Positions 43,856 through 55,200 of a stretch of DNA of 64,000 bases are shown in pieces (position 1 is the first letter of the stretch; the number at the start of each line of letters is the position of its first letter). The translations under genes were made by a program, and so were the position numbers. The notes under the pieces are model-generated. The model had not been told where the DNA came from and did no database searches. It saw only the letters and a list, made by a program, of their open reading frames with translations. The DNA lies in the NCBI RefSeq assembly GCF_905196875.1, contig NZ_CAJJWO010000011.1, positions 1 through 64,000 on the forward strand, in the 5' to 3' direction. Source of the stretch: an uncultured Parabacteroides sp. (GTDB lineage Bacteria; Bacteroidota; Bacteroidia; Bacteroidales; Tannerellaceae).

Positions 43856-46360
43856 TTATTCAGTTATAAAATAACCATTTTCCACACTCCAATCGTTGCC
43901 GAAGAAACCGGATACCTCAACTCCACGAATACCTTCTTTCAACACATCTACATTGAATATTAGTAAATCAGGATAACCGGTGATACCGGAAATATAATCA
44001 TTCGGATAAGTAGCTTTCATTCCTTCGATACCCGTTCCGGCTACCACGCCAACACTGGCCGTACGGCTATCAGGACGGGGGTAAACGAAATAAGTACCCA
44101 GGTTATTTCCTTTAAAAACCTTGTCTCCCATACGGATTTCACCTTTCAATACCTGCACAGGGGCATTTTTCAGGAGTTTGTTCCATGCTTTGTTATTGCT
44201 TGCATTACCGTAAAGTACAACATTACGGTCGGCATAGACAGACGGAATAAATTCCCGATCGGAAATAACGTCGATAGAACCATTACCCCTGTAAAGAAAT
44301 GTTTCAGCGTCGAAACGGGCTTTGTTCTGATACCACGCGTTTTCTTCCTTATTTCCTCCGGTAGCATATACAAAGACCACCTTATTGTCGAAAGCCTGTT
44401 TGAAACCGCCATAGCGTGAGGGATATTTCTCCGTTGCCGGAACCTCGTCTACCAAGGCCCATTTACCGGAAACCCTTTTCAAAACGGCCGGTTTACCACC
44501 ATCTGCCCGGAGTGTTTCGTTATCGATCGTTATAATTGCTTCTTCCGACAGCTTCAAGGCGGGCAGGTCAAACGTAAGGGAAGCTACATTCGAGGTTGTT
44601 CCTTCAAGGCCTTTCCCTGTCTGTTTGAAAGAAACGGAAGAAAACGCATACGCCGTATCCTGCTGGTTGACGGTTACCCAGTAATCTTTAGCCGAGATAG
44701 CCGGGGAAGCGGTATGGAACTCCAGTTGTTTCACCTCGTCCGCTGCCGGTATTTTATGCCAGCGAAAATAATCGAAAATAGGTTTCCAGTCCACGCTCTC
44801 GTTGCTGTACCAGTGTGAGCCGCCCGGATATTCGTAATAACAGAAGTCCGGATGGAACGTGCCTAATATCTCCCGCATCTGGCGTACCTGCTGGATGGGG
44901 ACTACATTGTCGGAGTCACCGTGAAGGATATAGATACCCGATTGAAGGAAATTCCTTTTCAAATCCAGTGTGCGTCCGGCATTGGCAGCCCGGCAAATCA
45001 TATCGAAATGCTTCTCACCAACATTAGCTGCATCGGCATTCGGCCGCGAGTATCGGGCGATATCCGGGTAACTGGCACAGGGAGCGATAGCAGCAAAGCG
45101 GTCGGGATAAGTAACACCGAGGAACCATGTCCCGTGTCCCCCCATCGAATGACCGGTCAGATAGATATGCGACGGATCGGTTTTTAATACTTTCTCTGCT
45201 TCGGCAAGAACCTCCATTGCATCGACACGTCCCCACTCTTCCCAGTTGAAACCGAATGGACGGCGGTTAGTCGGAGCAACGATATGTCCCCAGTCTTTCG
45301 GAGCATAAGCACGAGCCTGATTGCGGGCTTCCACAGACGCCCCGTGAACAGAAAGAAATAATGCCTGATTATCAGCTTGGGTGGTGGATGGAGTCACACT
45401 GTAATATTGCACGCTACCATCTACATTACTGATAAAAGTCCGTTCATGAATGGAAGATGGGTCTTTTTGCTGCAAAACGATTTCTGTATGGTCGATCTCT
45501 TTTCCCGACTTATCCAGCAGAATAACAGTAGCCTTCGTTTCTCCTTTCTTTGTGGAAACGGCTGCCGGAACCTGAAATTTTACCTTACGTACCATCATCG
45601 GCATAATATCGTCCGTAGCGATAGTTGCCGTCTCGCCGCTTTCCAACTGACATTGTATCTTCAGTCCGGAAAGATTTTTATCCTGTGCATTAACAACACG
45701 GATGGCCGCCCATTTCTCTCCCGTTTCTCCGTTAATGATGTCCGGCAGGGTCATATCTCTTTTTGTGAACATCACCGGTTTGCCCGGAATAATCAGCTTA
45801 GCTTCTACCCGGCCGAAACGTCCTGGGGTGAAGATAAATTCGTTATTCCCCTTTTGCAGGTGAAAAGGGATCAGCGTATAAGCAAAATCATAATGATCGC
45901 CTTCGTGTGGCATACCATTGATAAAGGTACGGGTGTTTCCGCTCGATTCGAGTAATGCGATCTGGGGTTTATCCGCTTCATAGGCTGTATAAACATAGGC
46001 ACGGCGCAAGGCACGGTTGGCAAACTTTCCGGTAGAGTCGGCAACGATCGGAGTCCATTGCACGGCTTCGCGGGTACGTCCGTAGTTCGTTGCAGTCAAG
46101 TCATTTTCCGTAGGAGTACGGAATTTACCGGTTGCAATCTCCCATCCGAGGCCGTCGGAAGTAGCAAACAGATAACCGGAAGGGGCTGTTACCGGAACAA
46201 AGTATCCCTGTTTGAAGGCATGGAGTATGATACCTTCGTCTACACGCTCCACTCTCTCTTTTCCAAAATACTCGACAATATTACCTGTCGTTTGTTGTGC
46301 TATCAGCGGAGCCATACTTATAAACAGCCCGGTAGCAATCAGAATGTACATTTTCTTCAT
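43856..46360 (-). CDS. Secreted multi-domain alpha/beta-hydrolase (esterase/S9-like)
   Basis: 834 residues with a signal peptide (cleavage near P-L-I-A-Q-Q). N-terminal ~300 residues are beta-rich. A catalytic alpha/beta-hydrolase domain (about 320-550) has the nucleophile elbow L-T-G-H-S-M-G-G-H-G-T, an acid region I-L-H-G-D-S-D-N-V-V-P and a His in Y-P-G-G-S-H-W-Y. The C-terminal ~280 residues have no recognised fold. It resembles prolyl-oligopeptidase-like and acetyl-esterase proteins found in utilisation loci. As last gene after two sulfatases, removal of O-acetyl or another ester group from the target glycan is the simplest role (inference); peptidase activity is the alternative. Confidence 0.75.
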   Translation of the reverse strand: MKKMYILIATGLFISMAPLIAQQTTGNIVEYFGKERVERVDEGIILHAFKQGYFVPVTAPSGYLFATSDGLGWEIATGKFRTPTENDLTATNYGRTREAVQWTPIVADSTGKFANRALRRAYVYTAYEADKPQIALLESSGNTRTFINGMPHEGDHYDFAYTLIPFHLQKGNNEFIFTPGRFGRVEAKLIIPGKPVMFTKRDMTLPDIINGETGEKWAAIRVVNAQDKNLSGLKIQCQLESGETATIATDDIMPMMVRKVKFQVPAAVSTKKGETKATVILLDKSGKEIDHTEIVLQQKDPSSIHERTFISNVDGSVQYYSVTPSTTQADNQALFLSVHGASVEARNQARAYAPKDWGHIVAPTNRRPFGFNWEEWGRVDAMEVLAEAEKVLKTDPSHIYLTGHSMGGHGTWFLGVTYPDRFAAIAPCASYPDIARYSRPNADAANVGEKHFDMICRAANAGRTLDLKRNFLQSGIYILHGDSDNVVPIQQVRQMREILGTFHPDFCYYEYPGGSHWYSNESVDWKPIFDYFRWHKIPAADEVKQLEFHTASPAISAKDYWVTVNQQDTAYAFSSVSFKQTGKGLEGTTSNVASLTFDLPALKLSEEAIITIDNETLRADGGKPAVLKRVSGKWALVDEVPATEKYPSRYGGFKQAFDNKVVFVYATGGNKEENAWYQNKARFDAETFLYRGNGSIDVISDREFIPSVYADRNVVLYGNASNNKAWNKLLKNAPVQVLKGEIRMGDKVFKGNNLGTYFVYPRPDSRTASVGVVAGTGIEGMKATYPNDYISGITGYPDLLIFNVDVLKEGIRGVEVSGFFGNDWSVENGYFITE

Positions 46361-46384
46361 GTGAAATAAATTAGTGGTTGTATC

Positions 46385-47971
46385 TTACATCCAGTAATAT
46401 TGATCCATTATTTCCTTCATCCGTGGCGTATCGGCATCGGTATCTCCTACTTGTTCACGAAGTTTCAATAACTCCTGCTTCATTTCTTTGATGATATCTT
46501 TATACTGAGGATCATTATACATGTTCTTATCTTCCTTCGGGTCTACCTGCAAGTCATGGAATTCCCAGGCCGGAGTTGTCGGTTTCGGATCCGAGCCGGT
46601 CGCATTCAAGCGGTCGCCATAGAGGAACATCAGTTTATAGCGTTCATTGCGGATACCCATGTGAGCCGGACGGATGTCATGGTGTGTCCAGTAACGATAA
46701 TACATTTCCTTGCGCCAATCGCCCGGGGTCTGCCCTTTCAGGTTTTCGCGGAAACTATTTCCCTGTGACAGTTCCGGTGCTTTCACTCCGGCATAATCGG
46801 CCAGCGTAGATGCGAAATCCACATTCAGGATAATATCTTTGTTGCGTGTACCAGCCGGAATTTCTTTCGGGTAACGGATCACGAAAGGCATGTGCAAAGG
46901 TTCTTCGTACATCATCCGCTTATCGAACATACCGTGCTCACCCAGGAAATACCCCTGGTCGGAAACATAGACTACGATCGTATTCTTACTCAGCCCCTCT
47001 TCATCGAGCATTTTCAACAGACGACCGATATTATCGTCGATCGTAGCACCACAACGCAGGTAGTCCTTGATCATCTTCTGGTAGATCTTCTTACGGGCGG
47101 CAACCTTATCCATGCCTTTTGTAGAGAAAGGTAGTTCCGGATAACGACACCACCAGGCATCCGGATCTTTCGAAGCGGTCTCCCAACGCCACCCCATATT
47201 CTCCAACTGCTGTCCGGTGAAAGCCCTGCCCGACTCTTCCGGACCGAACTCCATCATGCTTTCAGGTTCAGGGAATACTACATCGTCATAAAGATGTTTC
47301 ATTCGTTCGGGGTAATCCCAGGGTTCGTGGGTTGCTTTGAAATGGCAACACATCATGAAAGGTTTGTCCTTATCACGGTTGCGTATCCACTCCATGGTCT
47401 GATCGGTAACGATATCAGTCGAGAAGCCTTTTACCTCTACACCTTGTTTCCCTTTATCGTCGTCCACCCAGTTTTCCGCAGTCTTAAAAATAGGGTTCAC
47501 GTATTCCCCCTGATCGTGGAACACATTGAAATGATCGAAACCGGCAGGTTGTCTCTTCAAATGCCACTTACCGATCAAGGCTGTCTGATAGCCACCGGCC
47601 TGCATTTGTTTCGCAATGTTATCGACAGCCGGCTCCAATCCGTCTTCCAGAGTATACACACCATTACGGTGGCTGTATGCTCCGGTCATGATAGCGGCAC
47701 GGCTCGGTGCGGAGATCGAGTTGGTACAGAAACAATTATCCAACACACAACCTTCGTCAGCCAAACGACGGATATTTTCATTCTTTACATAATCAGCCAG
47801 GATACCCCCATAGATACCCCATGCCTGACCGGTGTGGTCGTCAGACAAAATAAAGAGAATATTCGGACGTTCCTCCACTTCTTTCTCCGTCTTTTTGTTC
47901 GAGTTGCAACCAATGATGGGCAAGCATGTTGCCAACATACCTACCTTTAAAATTAGATCAGCGTTTTTCAT
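46385..47971 (-). CDS. Sulfatase (family S1), serine type, lipoprotein
   Basis: 528 residues with a lipobox (I-I-G-C, Cys22). Alkaline phosphatase-like fold with the metal site L-S-D-D-H-T-G near residue 43 and the active-site motif S-A-P-S-R at 87-91; Ser87 would become formylglycine. Serine-type enzymes need the radical SAM maturase anSME, which is not in this window. The N-terminal motif D-D-H-T-G-Q-A-W-G-x-Y-G recalls GlcNAc-6-sulfatase-like enzymes acting on mucin or glycosaminoglycans. It is translated just after the second sulfatase (19-base gap). Confidence 0.9.
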   Translation of the reverse strand: MKNADLILKVGMLATCLPIIGCNSNKKTEKEVEERPNILFILSDDHTGQAWGIYGGILADYVKNENIRRLADEGCVLDNCFCTNSISAPSRAAIMTGAYSHRNGVYTLEDGLEPAVDNIAKQMQAGGYQTALIGKWHLKRQPAGFDHFNVFHDQGEYVNPIFKTAENWVDDDKGKQGVEVKGFSTDIVTDQTMEWIRNRDKDKPFMMCCHFKATHEPWDYPERMKHLYDDVVFPEPESMMEFGPEESGRAFTGQQLENMGWRWETASKDPDAWWCRYPELPFSTKGMDKVAARKKIYQKMIKDYLRCGATIDDNIGRLLKMLDEEGLSKNTIVVYVSDQGYFLGEHGMFDKRMMYEEPLHMPFVIRYPKEIPAGTRNKDIILNVDFASTLADYAGVKAPELSQGNSFRENLKGQTPGDWRKEMYYRYWTHHDIRPAHMGIRNERYKLMFLYGDRLNATGSDPKPTTPAWEFHDLQVDPKEDKNMYNDPQYKDIIKEMKQELLKLREQVGDTDADTPRMKEIMDQYYWM

Positions 47972-47990
47972 TGTCTATATAATAATTTTG

Positions 47991-49400
47991 TTATTTCAGT
48001 TTTCCTGGTTCGCGACGTCCTGTTCCCTTCACACGTGTCAGATTATCTCCCAGATCCTTACGCATATCGTCGGCGATGTTCATCAGCTTAGCCGCTTCTT
48101 CGGGATATTGGGATATGATATCGTAACGTTCTCCCGGGTCACGACGCAGGTCATACATCTCAGCTTTCTTCAGTTCTAGGTTCGTCAAATTACCCGGCTG
48201 ACCGTCGTTACCCGGCGCATAAGCACCATAAGTGACATATTTATGAGGGAAAACAAGTTTAAACTTACCATCCGTAACGGCTTCCAAATCGTTCTTATGA
48301 TAATAATAAACGAACGACTCGCGCGGATTGGCTTCTTTTTCTCCTTTGATAAGAGGCACAATGCTTATACCGTCGATCTTACGTTGGGGAAGCGGGGCAC
48401 CGCTGAGTTCCGCCAATGTAGGGAACAGGTCTATGTTGGAAGCCAGTTTATTACAGGTGGTTCCCGGTTGGGTCGTTCCTTTCCAGTACATCACGCAAGG
48501 GATACGGTTACCGCCATCGAAGGTCGTTGCTTTAGCTTCGCGAAGCCCTCCGGCCGAGCCGGCATGATTTCCATAGTTTGTCCACGGGCCGTTATCGGAG
48601 GTAAGGACGATCAGCGTATTTTCTTCCAGTCCCTGCTCACGAAGAGCTTTCAACACTTCGCCGACACTCCAGTCGAGTTCCATCATCACATCGCCATACA
48701 GCCCCTGTTCGCTCTTCCCTTTAAACTTATCGGAAACAGCCAGCGGCACGTGCGGCATGGAATGTGCCAGATAGATAAAAAACGGTTTATTTTTATTTTT
48801 CTTAATGAAGTTTACCGTACGGTTCGTATAATCAGTAGTAAATTGTGTCTGGTCGGTGTTATAACCGACTATTTCGTTTCCATCGTAAGTCGGCAGGTCG
48901 GGGAAATTAAACACTTCTCCCTGCTGCGGGTGGAAAGGCCACATATCGTTGGAATAAGGCAATCCGTAATATTCATCGAAACCATTCTGCAAAGGCAGGA
49001 ATTGTCTGGCGTCTCCCAAATGCCATTTACCGAAAACGGCCGTACTATATCCTTTTTGTTTCAACAGTTCTCCTATCGTCATTTCATCCGGACTGATTCC
49101 ATAATCGGAACCCGGACCGGGAGCTCCGGCAAAACCGATACGGTTCGGATAGCATCCGGTGAGCAATCCGGCACGCGATGCACCGCTGATGGGTTGACCG
49201 GCAAGAAAATGGGTGAAGCGGACTCCTTCGGCGGCCATACGGTCGATGTTCGGCGTTTTATATCCGTATGCACCATTGTAAGAGAAGTCTCCGTAACCTG
49301 CATCATCCAGATTGATAATAATGAAATTAGTATAGTCTGCGGCCACACCAGTCATTGAAAATGCGGATGTAGCAGCCAATAAGAAAAGTTTAGTGTTCAT
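47991..49400 (-). CDS. Sulfatase (family S1), serine type, secreted
   Basis: 469 residues with a cleavable signal (S-M-T-G-V-A-A). Metal site I-I-N-L-D-D-A-G-Y-G-D near residue 31 and active motif S-G-A-S-R at 72-76, with Ala where most sulfatases have Pro. G-K-W-H-L-G near residue 126 and L-T-S-D-N-G-P are the usual arylsulfatase A-like elements. The two sulfatases belong to different subfamilies, one lipidated and one soluble, suggesting two sulfate positions on one glycan. A strong hairpin lies between this gene and the metallophosphoesterase upstream. Confidence 0.9.
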   Translation of the reverse strand: MNTKLFLLAATSAFSMTGVAADYTNFIIINLDDAGYGDFSYNGAYGYKTPNIDRMAAEGVRFTHFLAGQPISGASRAGLLTGCYPNRIGFAGAPGPGSDYGISPDEMTIGELLKQKGYSTAVFGKWHLGDARQFLPLQNGFDEYYGLPYSNDMWPFHPQQGEVFNFPDLPTYDGNEIVGYNTDQTQFTTDYTNRTVNFIKKNKNKPFFIYLAHSMPHVPLAVSDKFKGKSEQGLYGDVMMELDWSVGEVLKALREQGLEENTLIVLTSDNGPWTNYGNHAGSAGGLREAKATTFDGGNRIPCVMYWKGTTQPGTTCNKLASNIDLFPTLAELSGAPLPQRKIDGISIVPLIKGEKEANPRESFVYYYHKNDLEAVTDGKFKLVFPHKYVTYGAYAPGNDGQPGNLTNLELKKAEMYDLRRDPGERYDIISQYPEEAAKLMNIADDMRKDLGDNLTRVKGTGRREPGKLK

Positions 49401-49418
49401 GATATTATGTTTCTTGTT

Positions 49419-49460
49419 AAACTTTGCGAACTTTAAGAATAGACAAAGTTCGCAAAGTTT
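49419..49460 (-). terminator. Strong hairpin between metallophosphoesterase and sulfatase
   Basis: Perfect 16-bp stem AAACTTTGCGAACTTT (49419-49434) with 49445-49460, loop of 10. Related AACTTTGCGAAC text is common between Bacteroidales genes. On the minus strand the 3' arm ends in AAGTTT with little T tail, so partial read-through to the sulfatases is likely. Confidence 0.55.
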
Positions 49461-49506
49461 TCCAAAGAAACAAATAATATAACAGGAGTTTTCTTCCTAC
49501 AAACGC

Positions 49507-50589
49507 TTAAGGTTCAATCACGATATCGAATTCATCACAGTCGCCGGTACGCCAGGCAAACGATTCTGTGGTCGGAGAAATACCGAATAAAGGAGAATAG
49601 GTTTTTACCTTGATCGTTTTCCCGTCCGGCATAAATTCCAGGATACGCAACCAACCGTCTCCCCCGTTCCCATGCCAACCACCTCCGGCTGTCTGAGCAT
49701 TGAACATCATTTGGCATACACTCTTCCCTGCTATATTCTTATCTATACGGCGTCCTACATTGTGGCAAAAATCATCGACCAGACAATAGTGACCACAAAT
49801 CAACATACGAATATTGGAAGAAGGATACAAGAGTTTATCCCAGATCGCTTTCCCATAATTAGCCGGAGTGACTTTATAGTTTTCAGATTCGATCACCGTT
49901 CCATCCCACCTCAAATAGGAATGTGTCAGTACGAAAACCTTATGATCGGCAAACTTCTTACTGGCAGCTAAATCTTTCGCCCATTCGAGCACCTCATCAC
50001 GGGGAGCAAACTCTGTCGTAATAACAAGAATTTTACCCCAATGAGGTTCATCGAACGCAAACGCCGCATTTTCCAATGTCGGCAATCCAAATGCATTATT
50101 GCAAACGCTGACTAATGAGTTTTTCCATGTACTGTTACGCTCCACCGGGAAATATTCAGGAAACCGGCACAAGCGGTTCTCCGAACGAGTATATCCGTAA
50201 TCATGATTCCCTCCACAAATGATATAAGGTATCTTATTATCTAACTTAGCAAAGGCATTGGAAGCTGCTTTCCATTGCTGGGTACTTGTCTGGTTTCCGT
50301 TTACATTATCCGGGACGATATATTCGTTTTGTTCTACCAGATCACCGGTACATAACACAGCCTTCACCGACAGTTTCTCCAGATTAGCAGCCGTCCATGC
50401 AGTCATCAGGTCGAAAAGCGGCTGGTTGGTATCGAACTTGGTATAACTCTGCGGGTCCGGTAAAAGGATCATTGAAAACGATTCGGCATCCGTCAGCTCC
50501 GGCTTTCCGGCTCCCGGTTGTCCGCTTTTATTCTGAGCTGTTGCCATCAGAAATGGCAACAGCATACATATACAAATAAGCTTCTTCAT
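49507..50589 (-). CDS. Secreted calcineurin-like metallophosphoesterase
   Basis: 360 residues with a signal peptide (L-M-A-T-A-Q-N). Metal-binding motifs of the family appear in order: L-P-D-P-Q-S-Y near residue 43, L-C-T-G-D-L-V-E near 80, G-G-N-H-D-Y near 127, L-T-H-S-Y and I-C-G-H-Y. The family hydrolyses phosphomonoesters or diesters with two metal ions. In a locus with sulfatases and an esterase it could strip phosphate or phosphodiester groups from the glycan (inference). It begins 31 bases after the susD stop. Confidence 0.85.
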   Translation of the reverse strand: MKKLICICMLLPFLMATAQNKSGQPGAGKPELTDAESFSMILLPDPQSYTKFDTNQPLFDLMTAWTAANLEKLSVKAVLCTGDLVEQNEYIVPDNVNGNQTSTQQWKAASNAFAKLDNKIPYIICGGNHDYGYTRSENRLCRFPEYFPVERNSTWKNSLVSVCNNAFGLPTLENAAFAFDEPHWGKILVITTEFAPRDEVLEWAKDLAASKKFADHKVFVLTHSYLRWDGTVIESENYKVTPANYGKAIWDKLLYPSSNIRMLICGHYCLVDDFCHNVGRRIDKNIAGKSVCQMMFNAQTAGGGWHGNGGDGWLRILEFMPDGKTIKVKTYSPLFGISPTTESFAWRTGDCDEFDIVIEP

Positions 50590-50620
50590 TTTATCTATCT
50601 ATTCATTAAAGAGATACAGA

Positions 50621-52240
50621 TCAGTTACCCCATCCGGAGTGTTGTTGCAGATTCTTATTGGAATTCAATTCGTCGGCCGGATAAGGCAAATCAAACAATT
50701 TTTCATCCCAGGCAAACCCGCCGACACGGGGCCATTCTTCTTTCAATGTTCCCCAACGTTTCAAATCATAATACCGCATGCAGTCTACTGCAAAAAGTTC
50801 TACTCTCGATTCGTAGTTTATCGCATTCATGGCTTCCTGCCCGTTGGTGATTGTGAACGGCGGTAATACATCTTTATCGGCCATTCCTTCAGGTATATAT
50901 TTCTCCGGATTAGCTAATGCGAAACGGCGGGCACGTGAACGGACTTTTTCTATATATTCAGAGCATTTTGCATAATCAGGAGCCGACTTTAATGCATACG
51001 CCTCCGCAATATGCAAATAAACTCTCGGCAAAAGCATTAAATGGATATCCGTTCGTTTATTCCAGGTGTTCTCTCCATACCATACTCCTCTTTTCTGAAC
51101 ATCATAGCCGGTTGCCGTATTTACAAGCCAGTCCTGCTTCCATGTCATCTGTTTTCCAGTCGTCGTTTCGACTTCATCCATGACAGTGAAAAATGTAGCA
51201 TCGAAACGCGGATCACGGTTTTTCCAACTTTCAGTCGCTTTATAATAAGACGATTCATTGATCGGCTTACCGTCTATCGCTTCATAGAAATCAACCAATT
51301 CGCGGGACGGATAAAAATAATCGCCGGAATAGGTATCGCCACGCATAATACGTCCGTCTTCACCCAAATCTTCTATAGTACCCCAATAGAACTCACGGTA
51401 TGTTTCCACACCACTGCCAAAACCTACCGAGAAAATGATCTCCGGACATGCTTCATAATCAACTCTCAACACATTCCCCGGATTTTCAATTAATGAATAG
51501 CCGTATTTCTCAACCTGTTCACCGGCTTTTATTGCATTCTCATACTCCTTTTCATACAGATAGACTTCACATAAGTAAGCATAAGCAGCTCCTTTCGTTG
51601 CCCGGTTCTGATATTTATCTTCCCAGGCATCGGGTAAATTCCGAGCGGCAAATTCAAGATCAGGAAGAACGGTCTGCTTAATGATCTCATTCTTGGGAGT
51701 TGCTGCTAATTGTACATCATCTCCATTGGTCGGGTCTAATACAGAAACGGAACGCAAAGGAACATCCCCGTAGAACTGAACCAGGCGGAAATACCAGAAT
51801 GCCCGGATAAAGAACATCTCAGCCAGGTGTTTATTGCGGGTATCTTCATCGATGATATCGGCAGGCATATTCTTCACTCCTTCGATATTTTTATTACAAA
51901 CAGCTATCCCCTGATAAGCACGCTGCCAGATACCTTTCACCAGATTCGATTCATTCGGATTAAATGATCCGACATAAAAAGGCTGGGCATCTTTAAAACC
52001 GGCAGATGATAGATCACCAGTCATTCCCAGCTCCAATTGAGCGTCCGCCCAATGGGCATTCAGCTTCTGCAACTTGGCATAGCAGGCCATAGCCGCCAGA
52101 TTAGCATGCTCCTTCTGGGTAAAGAAAGTCGTTTCGTCAATTGAACCATAAGGATTCCGGTCCAGGAAATTATCCATACAGCTTGTTGTCAGTATACACA
52201 ACAAGATCAATAATCCTATTATATTCGATTTCATAACCAT
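50621..52240 (-). CDS. SusD/RagB family glycan-binding lipoprotein (second locus)
   Basis: 539 residues. Lipobox in I-L-T-T-S-C (Cys21), followed by M-D-N-F-L-D-R-N-P. SusD elements: A-F-W-Y-F-R-L-V-Q-F-Y-G-D-V-P near residue 130 and a C-terminal R-V-E-L-F-A-V-D-C-M-R-Y-Y-D-L-K-R-W. It ends L-P-Y-P-A-D-E-L-N-S-N-K-N-L-Q-Q. Surface glycan capture with its SusC, whose stop lies 6 bases upstream. Start at codon 3 (M-K-S-N-I) is possible. Confidence 0.95.
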   Translation of the reverse strand: MVMKSNIIGLLILLCILTTSCMDNFLDRNPYGSIDETTFFTQKEHANLAAMACYAKLQKLNAHWADAQLELGMTGDLSSAGFKDAQPFYVGSFNPNESNLVKGIWQRAYQGIAVCNKNIEGVKNMPADIIDEDTRNKHLAEMFFIRAFWYFRLVQFYGDVPLRSVSVLDPTNGDDVQLAATPKNEIIKQTVLPDLEFAARNLPDAWEDKYQNRATKGAAYAYLCEVYLYEKEYENAIKAGEQVEKYGYSLIENPGNVLRVDYEACPEIIFSVGFGSGVETYREFYWGTIEDLGEDGRIMRGDTYSGDYFYPSRELVDFYEAIDGKPINESSYYKATESWKNRDPRFDATFFTVMDEVETTTGKQMTWKQDWLVNTATGYDVQKRGVWYGENTWNKRTDIHLMLLPRVYLHIAEAYALKSAPDYAKCSEYIEKVRSRARRFALANPEKYIPEGMADKDVLPPFTITNGQEAMNAINYESRVELFAVDCMRYYDLKRWGTLKEEWPRVGGFAWDEKLFDLPYPADELNSNKNLQQHSGWGN

Positions 52241-52246
52241 CTTCTT

Positions 52247-55200
52247 TTAAAATGTTAAATTCAAACCTACCAAAAATATTCTCGGAGTCGGGAAGTCGTC
52301 TCCCCAATTCGTATAATGTCCTACCCCGTTACCATTCTCGGGATCGAAACCGTCAAACGATTTACTATGGATCGTAAAGAGGTTCTCTCCGGATACGAAC
52401 ACGCGTGTTCTGAACGATTTTACAGGAACAGTATAACCTAAAGTCAACGAGCGCAATTTCACGAATGACGTATTGGCAACCATCAGATCCGTCATCTCTT
52501 CATACGATTCGGACTGGATCAGTGCCGGATACTTCCCTTCCGGATCAGCCCCCAATGTCCAGCGGTTGTCATACCAGTGACGGCTCATATTACGGTTTGG
52601 AAAACGGTTCTGGAACGACATCGGTGCATGTTGCTTCCTTCCGAAAACACCGGCAAACACAGCATTGAAATCAAATCCTTTCCAGTCGGCAGAAAGAGTT
52701 AGACCGGCACTTACCTTGGGGATATAACTACCTAAAATAGTACGGTCGTCACTATCAATCTTGCCGTTACCATCCAAGTCTACATATTTCAAACGTCCGA
52801 TCTTGGCATTCCCCTGCCCCATCGCTTTATATTTATCGGCTTCTTCCTGAGTCGTGATAACACCTCCGGTCTTATAACCATATAATGCATCGACCGGCTC
52901 GCCGACACGATTGATCGTCACGCCACCGTAACTACCGATAGAGGTAACTTCTTCCGTTACACCTTCACTCAACTTCTTGATTTCATTATGCAGGAAAGAA
53001 ACGTTTCCAGAGACACTAAACGAGAAATCCCTTACCTTACCGTTATATCCTACTTCAAGGTCAAAACCACGGTTCTGAACTTTTGCATAGTTCACGTTCG
53101 GCGCAGTCATACCCACAGAGAGCGGTAATACCATGCTGCGCAAAATACCGTCTGTACTCTTGATAAAATAATCGGCCGTCATAAACAGTTTACCGTTCAG
53201 CAAACCCAGGTCGACACCTATATTGGTCATCGTTGTCGTTTCCCATTTCAGTTTCCTGTTAGACAAAGCAGTCTGGCTGTATCCGTAATATAAAATCTGG
53301 TTATTTCCGCCATTACCCAACATCACTTTCTGGCTTTCTACCGCTGCGATGGTCGGATACCATGAACCGATTGACTGGTTTCCTAATTGTCCCCACGATG
53401 CTCTCAACTTCAGAGAACTAATCGACTTTACCGAGAAGAAATCTTCTTCAGAGATACGCCAGGCACCGGAGAAAGAAGGGAAAACACCCCAACGTTCGTC
53501 CCCTTTGAAACGGGAAGAACCGTCAGCCCTTAAATTAACAGAGAAAAGATATCTTCCGGCATAATCGTAATTGACGCGTCCGAACCAGGAAGCCAACGCC
53601 AGCTGGCTCTTTCCTCCCTCCAACGTCCGATCGATAGAATTTGTACCTCCATTGATCACATGCATATTATCTACTTCGGAAACAAAATCCTTTACAACAC
53701 CTTTCAGGTTATCCTTCGAAAACAGCTGCTGGGAAAAACCACCCATAGCATTGATCGTATGTTTACCAAAGACCTTATCAAAATAGAGCAAATAATCCGT
53801 TACCCACATAAACTCCTTCTGGCGGTTCTCCGAATAGCTATTCTGGTTATTGGTCTGTCCCCCGTCACTGAAAAGAGGCATAAATGCTTTATCTTCCGAA
53901 TAAACCATATCGATACCTCCATTAAAACGGAACTTTAACCAGTCGGTGAACTTATATTCCACGAACAGATTATCCAATACGCGGTAATTATCGTTCGTAG
54001 GTGTGTTCCAACCCACTTCGGCAATGGCATTCTTGGAACTGGTATAGGCTGGGTCGGGCTCTCCGTAGCTACCATCCGCATCATAAGCCGGGATGATCGG
54101 TGCATTGAAAATAACATCGGAGTAACGGTTGTCTTTACTGCCTTTCGTGTTGCGGTATGCCAGATGCACATTGTTACCTATTGTCAGGCGACTATTGACC
54201 TGTCCTTCTATATTAGCACGTAAAGATGCTTTCTGGAAACCGGTATTGATGGCAATACCATCCTGATTCAGATATTCGGCAGAAAGATAATAACGAGTTT
54301 TTTCACCACCTCCCGATACACTGGTATTTATATTATAAGTTGGCGCTGAGCTATAAATATAATCACTCCATTTGGTTCCTTTACCAAATGTCGAAGGATT
54401 GATACCATCAAACTTGGTAGTCGGACTTCCTCCGTCAATCGCTTGTTTATTATCACGCATTTCCTGAATGGCTGAAACAAATTCTTCTGCAGTCAGCAGA
54501 TCCATAATATTGGAAGCTGTTTGCATACCCCATGTTGCATTGACGGACACTTTAGCCGCACCGGTAGACCCCTTCTTGGTTGAAATCAAAATAACCCCAT
54601 TGGCTGCACGCGATCCGTAAATAGCAGCAGAAGAAGCATCCTTCAAAACGTTTACAGTTTCGATATCACCGGGATTCAAAGTCTCAAAACCGGATGTAAC
54701 AGGAACCCCGTCAATAATAATAAGCGGATTACTGTCGCTACCGCTACCGAAAGTCCCGACCCCACGTATCTTGATAGATGTCTCAGCGCCGGGGAAACCG
54801 CTGTTGCTCAGGACAGACATCCCCGACATCTTTCCCTGTAAAGCTCCTCCGACTGAAATATTCGAATTGGTAGCCAGATTTTCGCCGCTCAGGACAGAAG
54901 CAGCTCCCATCAAATCTTTTTTCTTCATCGTGCCATACCCGACAACTACGACCTCTTCCAGGTTCTGTGCATCGACCTGCAACTTAAGATTATAGACCGT
55001 CTTATTACCCACTTTTATTTCCTGCGGAAGATATCCGATATAAGAAACAAGCAGGACGTCATCATTACCGGCCTCAATTGCATACTTTCCGTTCAGGTCT
55101 GTCACCGTACCGTTCGTTGTTCCTTTGATAACAATATTCGCGCCAATGACAGGCTCTCCGTTTTCATCAACTATTATTCCGGAAACAGGACGTAATGATT

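Noticed and set aside
48243..49358. 371-codon open frame antisense to the second sulfatase
   Set aside because: It mirrors the sulfatase codons; long antisense frames are common in such GC-biased coding stretches and this one shows no family signature.
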